Assembly (NCBI GenBank): GCA_002173415.2
Contig: NHNK02000011.1
Coordinates: 59,653 to 123,652, forward strand
DNA: 64,000 nt
Direction of reading: 5' to 3'
Source: Marinomonas agarivorans
Lineage (GTDB): Bacteria; Pseudomonadota; Gammaproteobacteria; Pseudomonadales; Marinomonadaceae
Below the pieces are notes generated by a model. That model had not been told where the DNA came from and searched no databases. It was given only the letters and a program-made list of their open reading frames with translations. The position numbers and the translations under genes are program-made. Position 1 is the first letter of the stretch, and each line of letters starts with the position of its first letter. Positions 25,030 to 34,018 of this stretch are shown here, piece after piece.

Positions 25030-25640
25030 TGCTTATCTCCCATTAATTCCATAACACTGATCACACTGGTTGCCACTTCGATAATACGCTGACTGCGATC
25101 CATAGCGAGTTTGCGTAATGCAGTATACGCTGCCGCTTCGTCACAGTGCTGATGCTTCATGATTAACCCCTTGGCTTTTTCGATGGTCTTTCTCTCTTCT
25201 AACTGAGATTTCACCGTGTTTAATTCACTACGCAACGCTTGGAATTCTCTAAATCGTGCGACGGCAACCTGTAAAATGGGTTTAACTCGGCTCGATTGCA
25301 TCCCATCAACAATATAAGCACTGACACCAGCACGAATTGCCGCTTCAATATGGGAACTGTCATCTTCTTCGGCAAACATGACAATGGGCCTTGGATTGTC
25401 TTTTGAAAGGCGAGACATATTTTCCAACATATCTCGATCCGGTGATTCAATATCAATAATGACAATATCAGGTTGGCTTTGGGCGACCTCTTGCGTTAAA
25501 TGCTTAGTGGTTTCCAAACGACGAATCACACGATAACCATTATCGCGCATCGCCTGTTCAACAATGGCTGCTCTTGCTGCTTCATTGTCGACTAACATAA
25601 CTGTCAATTCCGACACAGACATCCCCTTATTCTTTGCCAT
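25026..25640 (-). CDS. nasT: ANTAR-domain antitermination response regulator
   Basis: A 204-aa protein with an N-terminal receiver-like domain (LTVMLVDNEAARAAIVEQ; phospho-acceptor-type Asp in VIIDIESPDRDM) and a C-terminal ANTAR RNA-binding domain (LEERKTIEKAKGLIMKHQHC, then EAAAYTALRKLAMD). NasT binds tandem hairpins in the nas leader and prevents termination. It is the upstream partner of nasS. An internal ATG six codons in (MSVSELTVML) is an alternative start; neither is preceded by a strong ribosome site. Confidence 0.92.
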   Translation of the reverse strand: MAKNKGMSVSELTVMLVDNEAARAAIVEQAMRDNGYRVIRRLETTKHLTQEVAQSQPDIVIIDIESPDRDMLENMSRLSKDNPRPIVMFAEEDDSSHIEAAIRAGVSAYIVDGMQSSRVKPILQVAVARFREFQALRSELNTVKSQLEERKTIEKAKGLIMKHQHCDEAAAYTALRKLAMDRSQRIIEVATSVISVMELMGDKQ

Positions 25641-25662
25641 ACAATCATACTGAATATCGCAA

Positions 25663-25681
25663 GCACATTAATATGATGTGC
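25663..25681. promoter_or_regulatory. Palindrome in the nasT upstream region
   Basis: GCACAT and ATGTGC are perfect 6-bp arms separated by 7 bases, 23 bases before the nasT start codon. The half-sites resemble NtrC ones, but the spacing is wrong for NtrC. It may be an operator for nasTS. Confidence 0.3.
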
Positions 25682-25829
25682 AAGTTATGGTGTCATTGTT
25701 ACCTCATTCTGTCCAGAAATGCTCCAAAACATCCGTCTGCACCTAACATAAATTGAAGCTTAGATTGGCAAAGACTAGCAAATCAGCCTAACCTAACTGA
25801 CTAAAAAACAAACAAAGCAGGAGTTGTTT

Positions 25830-27047
25830 ATGTTGTTATTCTCTCGATATATGTATTTGTTGATCGCCACACTTCTCAGCCAAATAGCCTATGCCATTGA
25901 CTACAGCTCACTTGATTGCCCTGTCAATAAAGATTTTTTCTCTCACACACTGATTCATGATGAAGATTTGAGAGCAATTATTCCGCTGGGTGAAATTGGC
26001 CCATCAAGTCACACACTGCCGGTACATCATAATTATTTTAATCTGATTCCGTTAGACGAAAGCGACTATTCAAAAGGCAGTATTGCCGCCAATGTGATGG
26101 CTCCTTTTGACGGTGAAGTGGTTGCTGTTGAATGGAATACAGAAAAGAATGATTGGGCTCTACATCTACGACCTTGCGAAGATATTAAGATGTATTTGCT
26201 ACACCTTCGTTGGTTAAGCCCAACTCTTATGAATGCTATTGGCTCTTTAGAACCAGAAGATACCGCCCTGTTTGATGGTGACCCTACCCGATTTAAAAAA
26301 GTCGATATTGATGTTTCAGCAGGCGATATTCTAGGTGTAGCAGGCGGACCAGGTATTACCTCTTTTGATTTGGGACTGATGGACTATAGTGAACCTGCTA
26401 ATAACTATGTGCGGCCTGACCACTACGACATTGATGCCTTTATTGCGGATTTGGTTTTCTTCGGTAATTGGACTGAAGAGCTAGTACGTGCCGTTATTCC
26501 AGATAGGTTACAACAAGTATGTGGTTTGGATTATTTCGCCCCACCGATACAAGCAGATTTAAAAAACAAACTAGGCTCTTTTATGTTTCAGGAACCCGCT
26601 GTCGGTTTACCACCTTGTCAGCACCATATGCGTGATGTTGCTGGCACCATGGCAGGAAACTGGTTTTTGGCCCCTGACCAATCTTGGCTAACCACACATG
26701 AAGAATCCACCTTATCTGCCACTGTCTACAACGTAGACCCTTCTCTTAGTGTCATCGGATTAAACCAATTCCTATTTCCTGATTTGCCTTTCGATGCCGA
26801 TTGGTACTTTACGCCACAGCCAACCGGCTTGATTAACCGAGCATTTGAAGTGATGACCAGTGACCTGCGTGTCTTTTGCTATTCTGGGTTGAAAAAAGCA
26901 GATAACGTGCTTGATGGCGCGATTTTGGCAGTACTTTCTGGAGCAGACAAAGAAGAGTTAATTGTTGAATTTGTACCGGCAACCACTTGTCAGGAATTAG
27001 ATTTTCCATTTGCCTTTCAGGGGAACCAGATCACTTTATTTAGATAA
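25830..27047 (+). CDS. Secreted protein with degenerate M23/lipoyl-like fold, function unknown
   Basis: A 405-aa exported protein. AGGAG six bases upstream selects the ATG at 25830, giving a signal peptide (SRYMYLLIATLLSQIAYA) before IDYSSLDCP. Around residues 40-190 the pattern HTLPVHHNYFNLIPL, APFDGEVVAVEW, MYLLHLRWL and SAGDILGVAGG recalls the beta-rich LytM/M23 peptidase fold, but the zinc ligands (HxxxD and HxH) are not preserved, so any such domain is probably non-catalytic. Paired cysteines suggest disulfides in the periplasm. The C-terminal half (from VAGTMAGNWF) is unlike anything I recognise. It is monocistronic. Confidence 0.6.
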   Translation: MLLFSRYMYLLIATLLSQIAYAIDYSSLDCPVNKDFFSHTLIHDEDLRAIIPLGEIGPSSHTLPVHHNYFNLIPLDESDYSKGSIAANVMAPFDGEVVAVEWNTEKNDWALHLRPCEDIKMYLLHLRWLSPTLMNAIGSLEPEDTALFDGDPTRFKKVDIDVSAGDILGVAGGPGITSFDLGLMDYSEPANNYVRPDHYDIDAFIADLVFFGNWTEELVRAVIPDRLQQVCGLDYFAPPIQADLKNKLGSFMFQEPAVGLPPCQHHMRDVAGTMAGNWFLAPDQSWLTTHEESTLSATVYNVDPSLSVIGLNQFLFPDLPFDADWYFTPQPTGLINRAFEVMTSDLRVFCYSGLKKADNVLDGAILAVLSGADKEELIVEFVPATTCQELDFPFAFQGNQITLFR

Positions 27048-27114
27048 GAAAGATTTAGATGAGAAAGTTTAGATAAGAATGTACGAAGGCATATTTCAAA
27101 AAATCGTTAGATCG

Positions 27115-27525
27115 TTAATCTGTATAGGAACCTATGATTAACGTCGGCGAGGCCGAAATTACAAGGCAAAAAATTGCGAAAAAGCGGAGTTTATACAAAT
27201 TAAAATCAAATGCTTTTTCTCTTATGCCAGTAGCAATAAACTCATAGTTATTTAAAACCATTAAAATTGCCTTTGTTTCATCTGACCTTGCATGCTCTTT
27301 GGCAGCAAATTTTGTGATATTTTGACTATGAATAAGAGGGTTGACAATTTGATTTGATGTCTTCAAATCTTCATCATTTTTTTGATGCAGAACCAAATCA
27401 ACGGTAGCTCGTCTGCGATTAATCGTCGTATTTCTGTGAATTGAATATAATGCAGATATGGCAGAAGCTGCTAAGACACAAGTCTTAACATCTATCTGGC
27501 TTAGATATGAGTAAAGGTTTTCCAT
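27115..27525 (-). CDS. DUF4760-like membrane-associated protein, probably shortened
   Basis: A 136-aa protein. An N-terminal hydrophobic stretch (VLAASAISALYSI) is followed by NRRRATVDLVLHQKNDEDL and the NNYEFIATGIREKAFDFNLYKLRF block characteristic of DUF4760 proteins. In relatives the domain continues well past this block, whereas here it ends with an unrelated hydrophobic tail (FAIFCLVISASPTLIIG), so the 3' end may have been replaced or deleted. AAGGA six bases upstream supports the second ATG at 27525. Function is unknown. Confidence 0.55.
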   Translation of the reverse strand: MENLYSYLSQIDVKTCVLAASAISALYSIHRNTTINRRRATVDLVLHQKNDEDLKTSNQIVNPLIHSQNITKFAAKEHARSDETKAILMVLNNYEFIATGIREKAFDFNLYKLRFFAIFCLVISASPTLIIGSYTD

Positions 27526-27744
27526 TAACATTCCTTGTTAATAACGTATTATCTGTCTTCCCACGAATCCTGAATATACATATTTTTCTCCATTATTTTT
27601 GCGATAAGATAATATTAGTTTTTATAGTCTGTCGTTTTGTAATAAAAGCGACCTAGTCAAAAAAAATAATCGAAAAATTTAAAACAATCAATTCTTTTCA
27701 TTATCATCCTTGAAAAGAATAGTATGCCTACCTAAGGTTCGTGA

Positions 27745-28080
27745 TTAAACAGGTTTATTTTTTGCAAACTGCGCCAATTGTTCTTTACTCGCTTCTTTTT
27801 GATACTTGGCTTTCCAATCATTATACGGTTCACCATAAACGCGCTCTCGTGCTTTATCGTAATCCATCGTAATACCTTGTGTTTCACACTCGGCTAAATA
27901 CCACTTACTCAAGCAATTACGGCAAAACCCTGCGAGGTTCATTAAATCAATATTTTGTGCATCTTTGCGTTCATCAAGATGCGCTAATAAACGTCGAAAA
28001 ACGGCAGCCTCTACCTTTGTTAATGACTTTTCTTGTTCGGTTAATGGCATTTCTTGCTCAGTTAATGACTTTTCTTGCAT
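27745..28080 (-). CDS. DUF1244 family protein
   Basis: A 111-aa cytoplasmic protein containing the DUF1244 signature (NIDLMNLAGFCRNCLSKWY; VYGEPYNDWKAKYQ). The Cys pair in FCRNC and downstream charged residues are intact. The family is of unknown function and typically about 90-100 aa. The extra N-terminus is an imperfect threefold 8-residue repeat (EKSLTEQE, MPLTEQE, EKSLT), which looks like a recent tandem duplication. It is 13 bases downstream of pdxJ and probably in its operon. Confidence 0.82.
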   Translation of the reverse strand: MQEKSLTEQEMPLTEQEKSLTKVEAAVFRRLLAHLDERKDAQNIDLMNLAGFCRNCLSKWYLAECETQGITMDYDKARERVYGEPYNDWKAKYQKEASKEQLAQFAKNKPV

Positions 28081-28093
28081 AAATACTACTCCA

Positions 28094-28819
28094 CTAAGCT
28101 AAACGGGTTAAATAGGCGCTGATGGCTTGATTCCAACCCATTTGCAAGGCTTCGACAGTTAAAGCATGGCCGATGGATACTTCTGTAATTAAGCCAGAAG
28201 CACATAACTCTGCCACATTATCCAAATCAAGATCATGACCTGCATTAACCGCTAAACCATGATTTACTGCTGTTTGCGCTGCTTCCATATATTGAGCAAG
28301 CACGGCATCTTTTTCTGTGGTAGGCCACGCATTCGCGTAGGCTTCAGTATAAAGTTCAATACGCTCAGCACCCGTATCTTTTACCAGAGCAATTGCTTCT
28401 GGATCAGGGTCCATAAACAAACTCACACGAATACCTGCTGCCTGTAATTTATTAATCACAGGGATCAAAGCATCACGATCGCGGTTCAAATTCCAACCGT
28501 GGTCTGAGGTGAGCTGATTTGGATCGTCTGGCACCAGAGTGCATTGATGAGGTTGGGTTTCTAACACAATATTTAAGAATTCATCACTTGGAAAACCTTC
28601 TACATTAAGCTCTCGATCTGGGTATTGTGTTAGCAAAGCTTTTAAATCGCGAACGTCTTGATAAGTTGCATGACGTTGATCTGGTCGTGGGTGAATCGTA
28701 ATACCAAAAACACCCTGCTCCAATGTTTGTTTAGCGATTTGCACCATATTCGGGAAATCACGCCCACGAGAGTTACGCAACAAACCAATTTTATTTAAAT
28801 TCACACTTAAATGAGTCAC
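28094..28819 (-). CDS. pdxJ: Pyridoxine 5'-phosphate synthase
   Basis: A 241-aa TIM-barrel enzyme that condenses 3-amino-2-oxopropyl phosphate (from PdxA) with deoxyxylulose phosphate to make pyridoxine 5'-phosphate. Motifs include LSVNLNKIGLLRNSRG, ITIHPRPDQRHA, ELNVEGFP and the phosphate site VNAGHDLDLDN. Full family length with intact active-site His and Glu. It leads a two-gene unit with the DUF1244 gene. Confidence 0.95.
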   Translation of the reverse strand: MTHLSVNLNKIGLLRNSRGRDFPNMVQIAKQTLEQGVFGITIHPRPDQRHATYQDVRDLKALLTQYPDRELNVEGFPSDEFLNIVLETQPHQCTLVPDDPNQLTSDHGWNLNRDRDALIPVINKLQAAGIRVSLFMDPDPEAIALVKDTGAERIELYTEAYANAWPTTEKDAVLAQYMEAAQTAVNHGLAVNAGHDLDLDNVAELCASGLITEVSIGHALTVEALQMGWNQAISAYLTRLA

Positions 28820-29033
28820 AAAATTTGCCTTAATGTTATTACGCTAAGCAGAAATACGTATTGTTAGTTTTATTCGAGAGGGTAAAAATAAAGACCAAAC
28901 TCAGAACAACTATTCGTACCAACTCCAGAAAAAGCCATGCTATTATCTGGCCTGTTGTTGATGATTGCAATGCACTTTAAAAGGCACACAGCAATAATTA
29001 TGTTCCCACCTAATACAAGGTTAAAGCACTCTT

Positions 29034-30020
29034 ATGGCGCCTGTTATTAACTTCTTTTTGCTTACCTTCAAAGAAATTTTTCGCATTAATATCAGTTTAT
29101 TTAAAGTGATGATTCCTGCGGTTATCATCGTCAAAATATTAGAAGAACTCGGTGCGATAAAGTACATTTCTTTTGCTCTGGCCCCACTAATGCAATTGGT
29201 CGGCCTACCAGAAGAAGCAGCCATTGTCTGGGCTGGAACTATTTTAACAACCACTTATACCGGCATGGTACTTTTCTTTGATGCATTTAAAGACAACCCC
29301 TTAACCATTGCTCAAACTACCGTATTAACCACCATGATGCTCTTTGCACACGGGCTGCCCATAGAATTGGCCATCACTCGCAAAGCAGGCCTAAAAATAT
29401 TGTACGGTTTTGTTATTCGATTTGGTTTTGGCTTACTTGCTGGTTTTTTACTGCACCATCTTTATAGACACTTTCAACTTCTACAAGCAGATACCCCCTT
29501 ATTATGGCAACCCAACCCTGAAGAAGGCGGATTAATTGGCTGGACACTAGGGCAACTGCAATCCTTTCTTTACATCATAATGATTATTAGTGCGCTCGTT
29601 TTTGGCTTAAAAATCTTGCGTATAATCGGTATTGAAACCTTACTTATTTGGTTGCTAACCCCTTTCTTAAAACTCATCGGCATCAGTAAAAATGCCGCCA
29701 GTTTCACACTGGTTGGCGTTACACTAGGCGTATCATTTGGTGGTGGATTATTGATTGACGAGGCTAAAAAAGGTTTGATCGACAAAAAAGACATGTTCCT
29801 AAGCCTGTCTTTACTCTGTTTGTGCCACAGCCTCATTGAAGACACACTATTGATGATGGTACTAGGTGGAGACTTAACAGGTCTCTTATTATTTAGACTG
29901 CTATTCTCCTTTGTCATCATGCTTATTATCGCTCGTTTATACGACATTTTATCCGCTGCCAATAGAGAGAAATATCTCATTACTTCAGTAACAGACTCCA
30001 TCGTTGAGAAACAAAAATAA
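29034..30020 (+). CDS. Nucleoside-recognition (Gate) domain membrane protein
   Basis: A 328-aa inner-membrane protein with eight or so hydrophobic segments arranged as two Gate/nucleoside-recognition domains, seen at VVIVKILEELGAIKYISFALAP (N-terminal half) and LVGVTLGVSFGGGLLIDEAKKG with CHSLIEDTLLMMVLGGDL (C-terminal half). Proteins of this group resemble SpmA/SpmB and FeoB gates; transport substrate is unknown. It stands alone between pdxJ (divergent) and the YHS gene (convergent). The ATG at 29034 has only a distant AAGG. Confidence 0.78.
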   Translation: MAPVINFFLLTFKEIFRINISLFKVMIPAVIIVKILEELGAIKYISFALAPLMQLVGLPEEAAIVWAGTILTTTYTGMVLFFDAFKDNPLTIAQTTVLTTMMLFAHGLPIELAITRKAGLKILYGFVIRFGFGLLAGFLLHHLYRHFQLLQADTPLLWQPNPEEGGLIGWTLGQLQSFLYIIMIISALVFGLKILRIIGIETLLIWLLTPFLKLIGISKNAASFTLVGVTLGVSFGGGLLIDEAKKGLIDKKDMFLSLSLLCLCHSLIEDTLLMMVLGGDLTGLLLFRLLFSFVIMLIIARLYDILSAANREKYLITSVTDSIVEKQK

Positions 30021-30131
30021 GAAGCTGTTCCTTTTTAGGCTAGCAAGCAAATTAAGAAAGCGTCCTCATCACTGTACAAATCGTAAAAGAGGTCGCTATT
30101 CTTATTTCTATTACTTGAAATGAGTAAGTTT

Positions 30132-30602
30132 TTATTGCAATTCACTTTTCCATGCTAAGTCGGCTTCGATTTGGTACTGCTGCCAATCCCCATTTAACCA
30201 ACGCTGACGCCCTCTTTCTGCGTAGAATAAATACAGTTCATCACCAAAAAACTCCCAAACACTGCCATCCGTAGGAATAAGCCCTTCTCCCAAACTCAAT
30301 GCATTTGCACAATGACCATTATAACGAGGAACATACCCTTCAGGATTAGCCCTAAATTTATCAGCAGAAGCTTGGCTCGCAAAACGCCAATCAGCGCCTT
30401 GCCAAACAACAGTATAAGCTTTCTGACCTTTTGCGACCGCGGTGCTACCAACTAACCCTTTTTCATAATAGGCCAAAGTATCATGGCCACCAATCGCCGT
30501 ATTATTCCAAAACCCCGTACTAACAGGCTCATAAGCATAAACAGGAGCAATAAAGAAAAAACTGATCATAACTGACCACAAAAAACTCATAATACGTTTC
30601 AT
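30132..30602 (-). CDS. Secreted YHS-domain protein
   Basis: A 156-aa exported protein. A signal peptide (IMSFLWSVMISFFFIAPVYA) precedes a single YHS domain: DTLAYYEKGLVGSTAVAKGQKAYTVVWQG, WRFASQASADKFRANPEGYVPRYNGHCANA. YHS domains are thought to bind metal or thiols in the periplasm and occur beside metal or cytochrome genes, but no such neighbour is present here. The gene converges with the Gate protein gene. Confidence 0.85.
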   Translation of the reverse strand: MKRIMSFLWSVMISFFFIAPVYAYEPVSTGFWNNTAIGGHDTLAYYEKGLVGSTAVAKGQKAYTVVWQGADWRFASQASADKFRANPEGYVPRYNGHCANALSLGEGLIPTDGSVWEFFGDELYLFYAERGRQRWLNGDWQQYQIEADLAWKSELQ

Positions 30603-30769
30603 AAAACCGCCTTTTATAAATGGTGAATAGTCTTTTCTATGAACACAAATTATAGAAAAGATTGCATATTGTTTAACATTACATTAATTGCCAATACCAT
30701 TCATTTTTAAATAACCAACACAAATTTAAGAGACTCCTGACGTTACAATTAGAGTTTATAAACCCATCA

Positions 30770-30795
30770 CACATCACACATCACACATCACACTG
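30770..30795. repeat. 7-bp tandem repeat abutting repeat copy C
   Basis: Three or four copies of CACATCA run directly into the end of the 93-bp repeat, whose own final bases (GTGTGATG inverted) contribute the last unit. Slippage probably grew out of the repeat end. Confidence 0.6.
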
Positions 30796-30880
30796 TATAC
30801 GGTAATATCGCAGCATAAATTTTCAAAAAACGAAACACGTTTAGCGACGTTTTATTTATTTTTAACGTGTGGAAGGGACA
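30788..30880 (-). repeat. 93-bp dispersed repeat, copy C (inverted, diverged)
   Basis: On the minus strand it begins TGTCCCTTCCACACGTTAAA, continues with the same AAATAAAACGTCG segment and AAACGTGTTTCG, and loses similarity in its second half before ending in CAGTGTG. The first 48 bases match copies A and B closely. Confidence 0.65.
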
Positions 30881-31116
30881 CCTCTGGTTTTACGGACTTT
30901 TTAGTTAGTCAGGTCGGATAGTGATGATGGAAAAAATTTATTGCTTGATAAACTTAGGTAACCAATGCAAACAATAGAATGGTATGTTATTAGTCAGTAA
31001 TATGTTGTTATTGATGAAAAATCATTTGGTATATCAAAAAAAGAACAAAAGGATGAACTTTGTTCCTGTGAATAAAGTCAGACTGGTTATTCATTAAAAA
31101 CAGGGTCATAAATTCT

Positions 31117-32040
31117 ATGATGTTTGCTAAAATACCGTCTTACTCTTTCATTAAACCCCGATATCATTCTATGAAGTTTATTTTTATTTTTGGTACTTTT
31201 CTTACCTTAACGGCGTGTTCTGTGAATAAAGAAATTAAAAATAATCAAGTCATCGCTCAACGGGTTAATAATACACCCGGAGTCATTGAACACCATGTGA
31301 TAGAGCAACCAGACCATCAGTTGCATTATGTGTCAGCACTTCCCTTCGCACCTGAGAAAAGCAAAACCAGTGTGCTATTTGTTCATGGTACACCTGGTGA
31401 TTGGGGAACATTTGCTCGTTATTTTGAAGATGATGCTTTAAAGGCAGACTTTCACCTTAATTCTGTCGATCGTCCCGGTTGGGGTAAGTCTGGTTACCCT
31501 GGAGACGACTTCCCTGTTTATTTAAGTTCTCAATCTGCTTTACTTGCTCCGGTTTTAGAGGATATATGGCAAAAAAACCAGCAGCAAAAAATCATTGTAG
31601 TCGGTCATTCATTAGGTGGATCTTTAGTACCAAAACTTGCTGCTGACTACCCGCATTTTATTAAAGGCGTTGTTGTGTTAGCTGGCGATCTTGATCCTGA
31701 GTTATCAGAGTCTAGGTGGTTTAATAAAGTGCTTGATTGGACACCAGATTTTTTATTACCTGATATGTGGAACAATTCAAATAACGAGGTAATTGCTATT
31801 CGCCCAAGTTTAGAGAGTTTACAAGCAGAGTTTGCCACCATAAAAATGCCGATTACTGTAGTGCAAGGTACGGATGACGGTTTAGTGAGGCCTGGTAGCG
31901 CAACAAAAGCGCCTGTTATTTTTTCTTCTGCAAAGGTAGATGTTTTTTTTATTGAAGGCGCTGGTCATATTATTGATTTAACCCATGTTGAAGACGTAAA
32001 GAAGGCCATTTATAACGTCGAGAACAGATTTACTCCTTAA
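31117..32040 (+). CDS. Putative lipoprotein alpha/beta hydrolase
   Basis: An alpha/beta-hydrolase fold protein of up to 307 aa. The oxyanion region FVHGTPGDW, nucleophile elbow GHSLGGS, Asp in VQGTDDGLV and His in EGAGHIIDL make a full Ser-Asp-His triad. An internal ATG at 31171 begins MKFIFIFGTFLTLTACS, a lipoprotein signal with a lipobox Cys, so the mature enzyme is probably anchored to a membrane facing the periplasm. Neither start has a strong ribosome site; the longer frame would hide the signal behind 18 residues. Substrate unknown. Confidence 0.75.
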   Translation: MMFAKIPSYSFIKPRYHSMKFIFIFGTFLTLTACSVNKEIKNNQVIAQRVNNTPGVIEHHVIEQPDHQLHYVSALPFAPEKSKTSVLFVHGTPGDWGTFARYFEDDALKADFHLNSVDRPGWGKSGYPGDDFPVYLSSQSALLAPVLEDIWQKNQQQKIIVVGHSLGGSLVPKLAADYPHFIKGVVVLAGDLDPELSESRWFNKVLDWTPDFLLPDMWNNSNNEVIAIRPSLESLQAEFATIKMPITVVQGTDDGLVRPGSATKAPVIFSSAKVDVFFIEGAGHIIDLTHVEDVKKAIYNVENRFTP

Positions 32041-32060
32041 TTTATTTAGCCTATTTTAAC

Positions 32061-32741
32061 ATGATGAAATACGAAGCATTCGAAACCATTTATCAACGCG
32101 CAGCAAAGCGTCATCAAGGTGAGCAAGCTTTAGAAAAACTGCTTCCTACTCCTCTTTCTACTTCTGAATTGGCTTTAGTTGATGATTCGCGGTGGTTAGC
32201 TGCATTCACCCAAAAAGTCTTTCAGTCTGGTATCAGTTGGCAAGTGGTACGGAATAAATGGCCCAACTTTGAAGAGATTTTCTTTCAATTTGATATTGAA
32301 AAGATGCTTCTTCTCAGTGAAGAACAGTGGGCTGAAAAAGCCCAAGACAAGCGTATTATTCGTAATTTCAATAAAGTAAAAACCATTGCCTTAAACGCAT
32401 TGATGATTGATGAAGCCAGCCATAGACATGGCAGCTTTGCCAAAATGATTGCTGATTGGCCCAGCGAGGACATTGTCGGCCTGTGGGCCTATTTAAAACA
32501 ACACGGCGCTAGATTAGGTGGTAACACTGGCCCTTACACGCTAAGAGTGATGGGAAAAGATACGTTCTTACTAACTCGTGATGTTGAAGGGTATCTGCGT
32601 AATAGAGAAATTATTACGACTGGCAGAGATACAAAGGCGGCATTACAGGCTACACAAACAGCATTTAATCACTGGCAACAAACGTCTGGCCGCTCTTTAT
32701 GCGAAATCAGTCAGGTCATTGCTATGAGTGTGAATCGTTAA
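32061..32741 (+). CDS. DNA-3-methyladenine glycosylase I family protein
   Basis: A 226-aa HhH-GPD-like base-excision enzyme of the Tag family, seen in VFQSGISWQVVRNKWPNF and the SGISW pocket segment, with RIIRNFNKVKTIALNA. Tag removes 3-methyladenine from alkylated DNA. The usual N-terminal zinc ligands of E. coli Tag are not evident, so it belongs to a divergent branch. It starts 20 bases after the hydrolase gene. Confidence 0.8.
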   Translation: MMKYEAFETIYQRAAKRHQGEQALEKLLPTPLSTSELALVDDSRWLAAFTQKVFQSGISWQVVRNKWPNFEEIFFQFDIEKMLLLSEEQWAEKAQDKRIIRNFNKVKTIALNALMIDEASHRHGSFAKMIADWPSEDIVGLWAYLKQHGARLGGNTGPYTLRVMGKDTFLLTRDVEGYLRNREIITTGRDTKAALQATQTAFNHWQQTSGRSLCEISQVIAMSVNR

Positions 32742-32876
32742 GGAAGGGACGAATACGTCTTCTTTAAGCACTCACAGAGGCAGTCTTCGCAAGATATAAG
32801 ACACACTTGACCTTCATCCTATTGGGCTCTATATTCGGCACTCGATTTTACAACCTCTTTTTTGCATGGAGTTTTT

Positions 32877-33518
32877 GTGGCCGATTTTCGTATTGATATC
32901 ATCACTGATGTAGTTTGTCCGTTAGGGTATTTAGGTTATACCCGTTTGAAACAAGCAATGGAACATTTGGGTGACGACTATCGTTTCGATGTGTATTGGC
33001 AGCCACTCGAATTGCATGACAATATTCCTGTCGACGGCGTTGACAGAATGACATATCTCTCGCAACGGTTTGGCAGCGAAGAACGCTTAAATGAAACGGA
33101 TCATGCTTTGCAACAGGTTGGAGCAGAAGCAGGGATTGAATTTAATTTTAATGATAAAACAGTTTTACCTAACACCCGTTTAGCACATCAGCTTGTGCAA
33201 GTGGCAAATAAAAAGCAACAAAGCACTAACCTCATGTTGGCGCTTTATCACAATTATTTTACCGAATTAAAAGATGTAGGTAACAAAGCCACATTGCAGG
33301 ATATTGCCTTACAGGTAGGACTAACACAGGAAGATATTGATAGCGCCTTCTCTGACAAAATGGCTAAACAAGTAATCCAAAAAATTGAACACTTCAAGCG
33401 TCTAGAAATTGAAACCTCTCCAACTTACGTTTTTAACGATAAGTTTGTGATTCATGGCCCTCATCAAGCAGAAGATTTTGCCAAAGTCATTGTTGATATC
33501 GCCAATAAATCTACTTAA
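32877..33518 (+). CDS. DsbA-family (FrnE-like) thioredoxin-fold protein
   Basis: A 213-aa cytoplasmic thioredoxin-fold protein with a helical insert, like FrnE. GGAG five bases upstream points to the GTG at 32877; an in-frame TTG at 32862 overlaps that site. The redox motif reads CPLG (DVVCPLGYLG) where relatives have CPWC, so the second cysteine is missing and the protein can form at most mixed disulfides. The cis-Pro loop ETSPTYVFNDKFVIHG is normal. It converges with sixA and overlaps its end by 4 bases. Confidence 0.85.
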   Translation: MADFRIDIITDVVCPLGYLGYTRLKQAMEHLGDDYRFDVYWQPLELHDNIPVDGVDRMTYLSQRFGSEERLNETDHALQQVGAEAGIEFNFNDKTVLPNTRLAHQLVQVANKKQQSTNLMLALYHNYFTELKDVGNKATLQDIALQVGLTQEDIDSAFSDKMAKQVIQKIEHFKRLEIETSPTYVFNDKFVIHGPHQAEDFAKVIVDIANKST

Positions 33519-34018
33519 TCATTCCCTACGCCAGCATGTTGTATCCAACGAAAATGACAGCATGCTGTTGCAAATAGTTCCCCTTCCAGAGCCGCCATCG
33601 ATCCTGTTCTCATCATAAAATCAGGGGGTAACGGCTCATCTGCTAACAAATCAACTAATTGAGTGGCAAAAGGTTGATGCGTCACGAGCAAAATAGAATC
33701 TGCCTGTTGTTGTGAAAGCCATACCGCCACGTCCATTGGGTCACCACTTGGTGTAATTATGTCCAATGTTTCTCGTCTATCCACTTCTTGTTGGCCCAAA
33801 GCCGATAAAGTAGTAAGGAAGTAGTCAGCTGTTTCTTGCGCACGGCGATAAGGGCTAACATACACTTGCTGTAACCCTTCTTGCTGACGACAAAATTGCG
33901 CAGCAATACGCTGTACTTCCTCAATACCTTTGGGGGTGAGACGCCTTGCTGGATCATTTGAAAAATTATGTTGTTCCGCATTACCGTGACGAAGAATGTA
34001 TAAACGTTTGTTTGACAT
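33515..34018 (-). CDS. sixA: Phosphohistidine phosphatase
   Basis: A 167-aa histidine-phosphatase superfamily protein. The catalytic RHG motif (LYILRHGNAEQ), SPYRRAQETA and the second His in VTHQPFA are intact. SixA removes phosphate from phosphohistidine in proteins such as PTSNtr/HPt components. It follows the DUF4389 gene with no gap (stop codon and ATG adjacent), suggesting a gpsA-DUF4389-sixA unit. Confidence 0.9.
   Translation of the reverse strand: MSNKRLYILRHGNAEQHNFSNDPARRLTPKGIEEVQRIAAQFCRQQEGLQQVYVSPYRRAQETADYFLTTLSALGQQEVDRRETLDIITPSGDPMDVAVWLSQQQADSILLVTHQPFATQLVDLLADEPLPPDFMMRTGSMAALEGELFATACCHFRWIQHAGVGND

Larger units (their letters stand above)
30603..31116. other. Gene-free 0.5 kb between the YHS and hydrolase genes
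   Basis: No gene is visible. The stretch contains the diverged 93-bp repeat copy C and a short CACATCA tandem array directly abutting it (about 30771-30795). The rest is AT-rich with possible promoters for the divergent genes on each side, none of which I can place with confidence. Confidence 0.5.

Noticed and set aside
25765-25780. Sigma-54-like TTGGCAAAGACTAGCA upstream of the 25830 gene
   Set aside because: GG and GC are separated by 9 bases, not the required 10.
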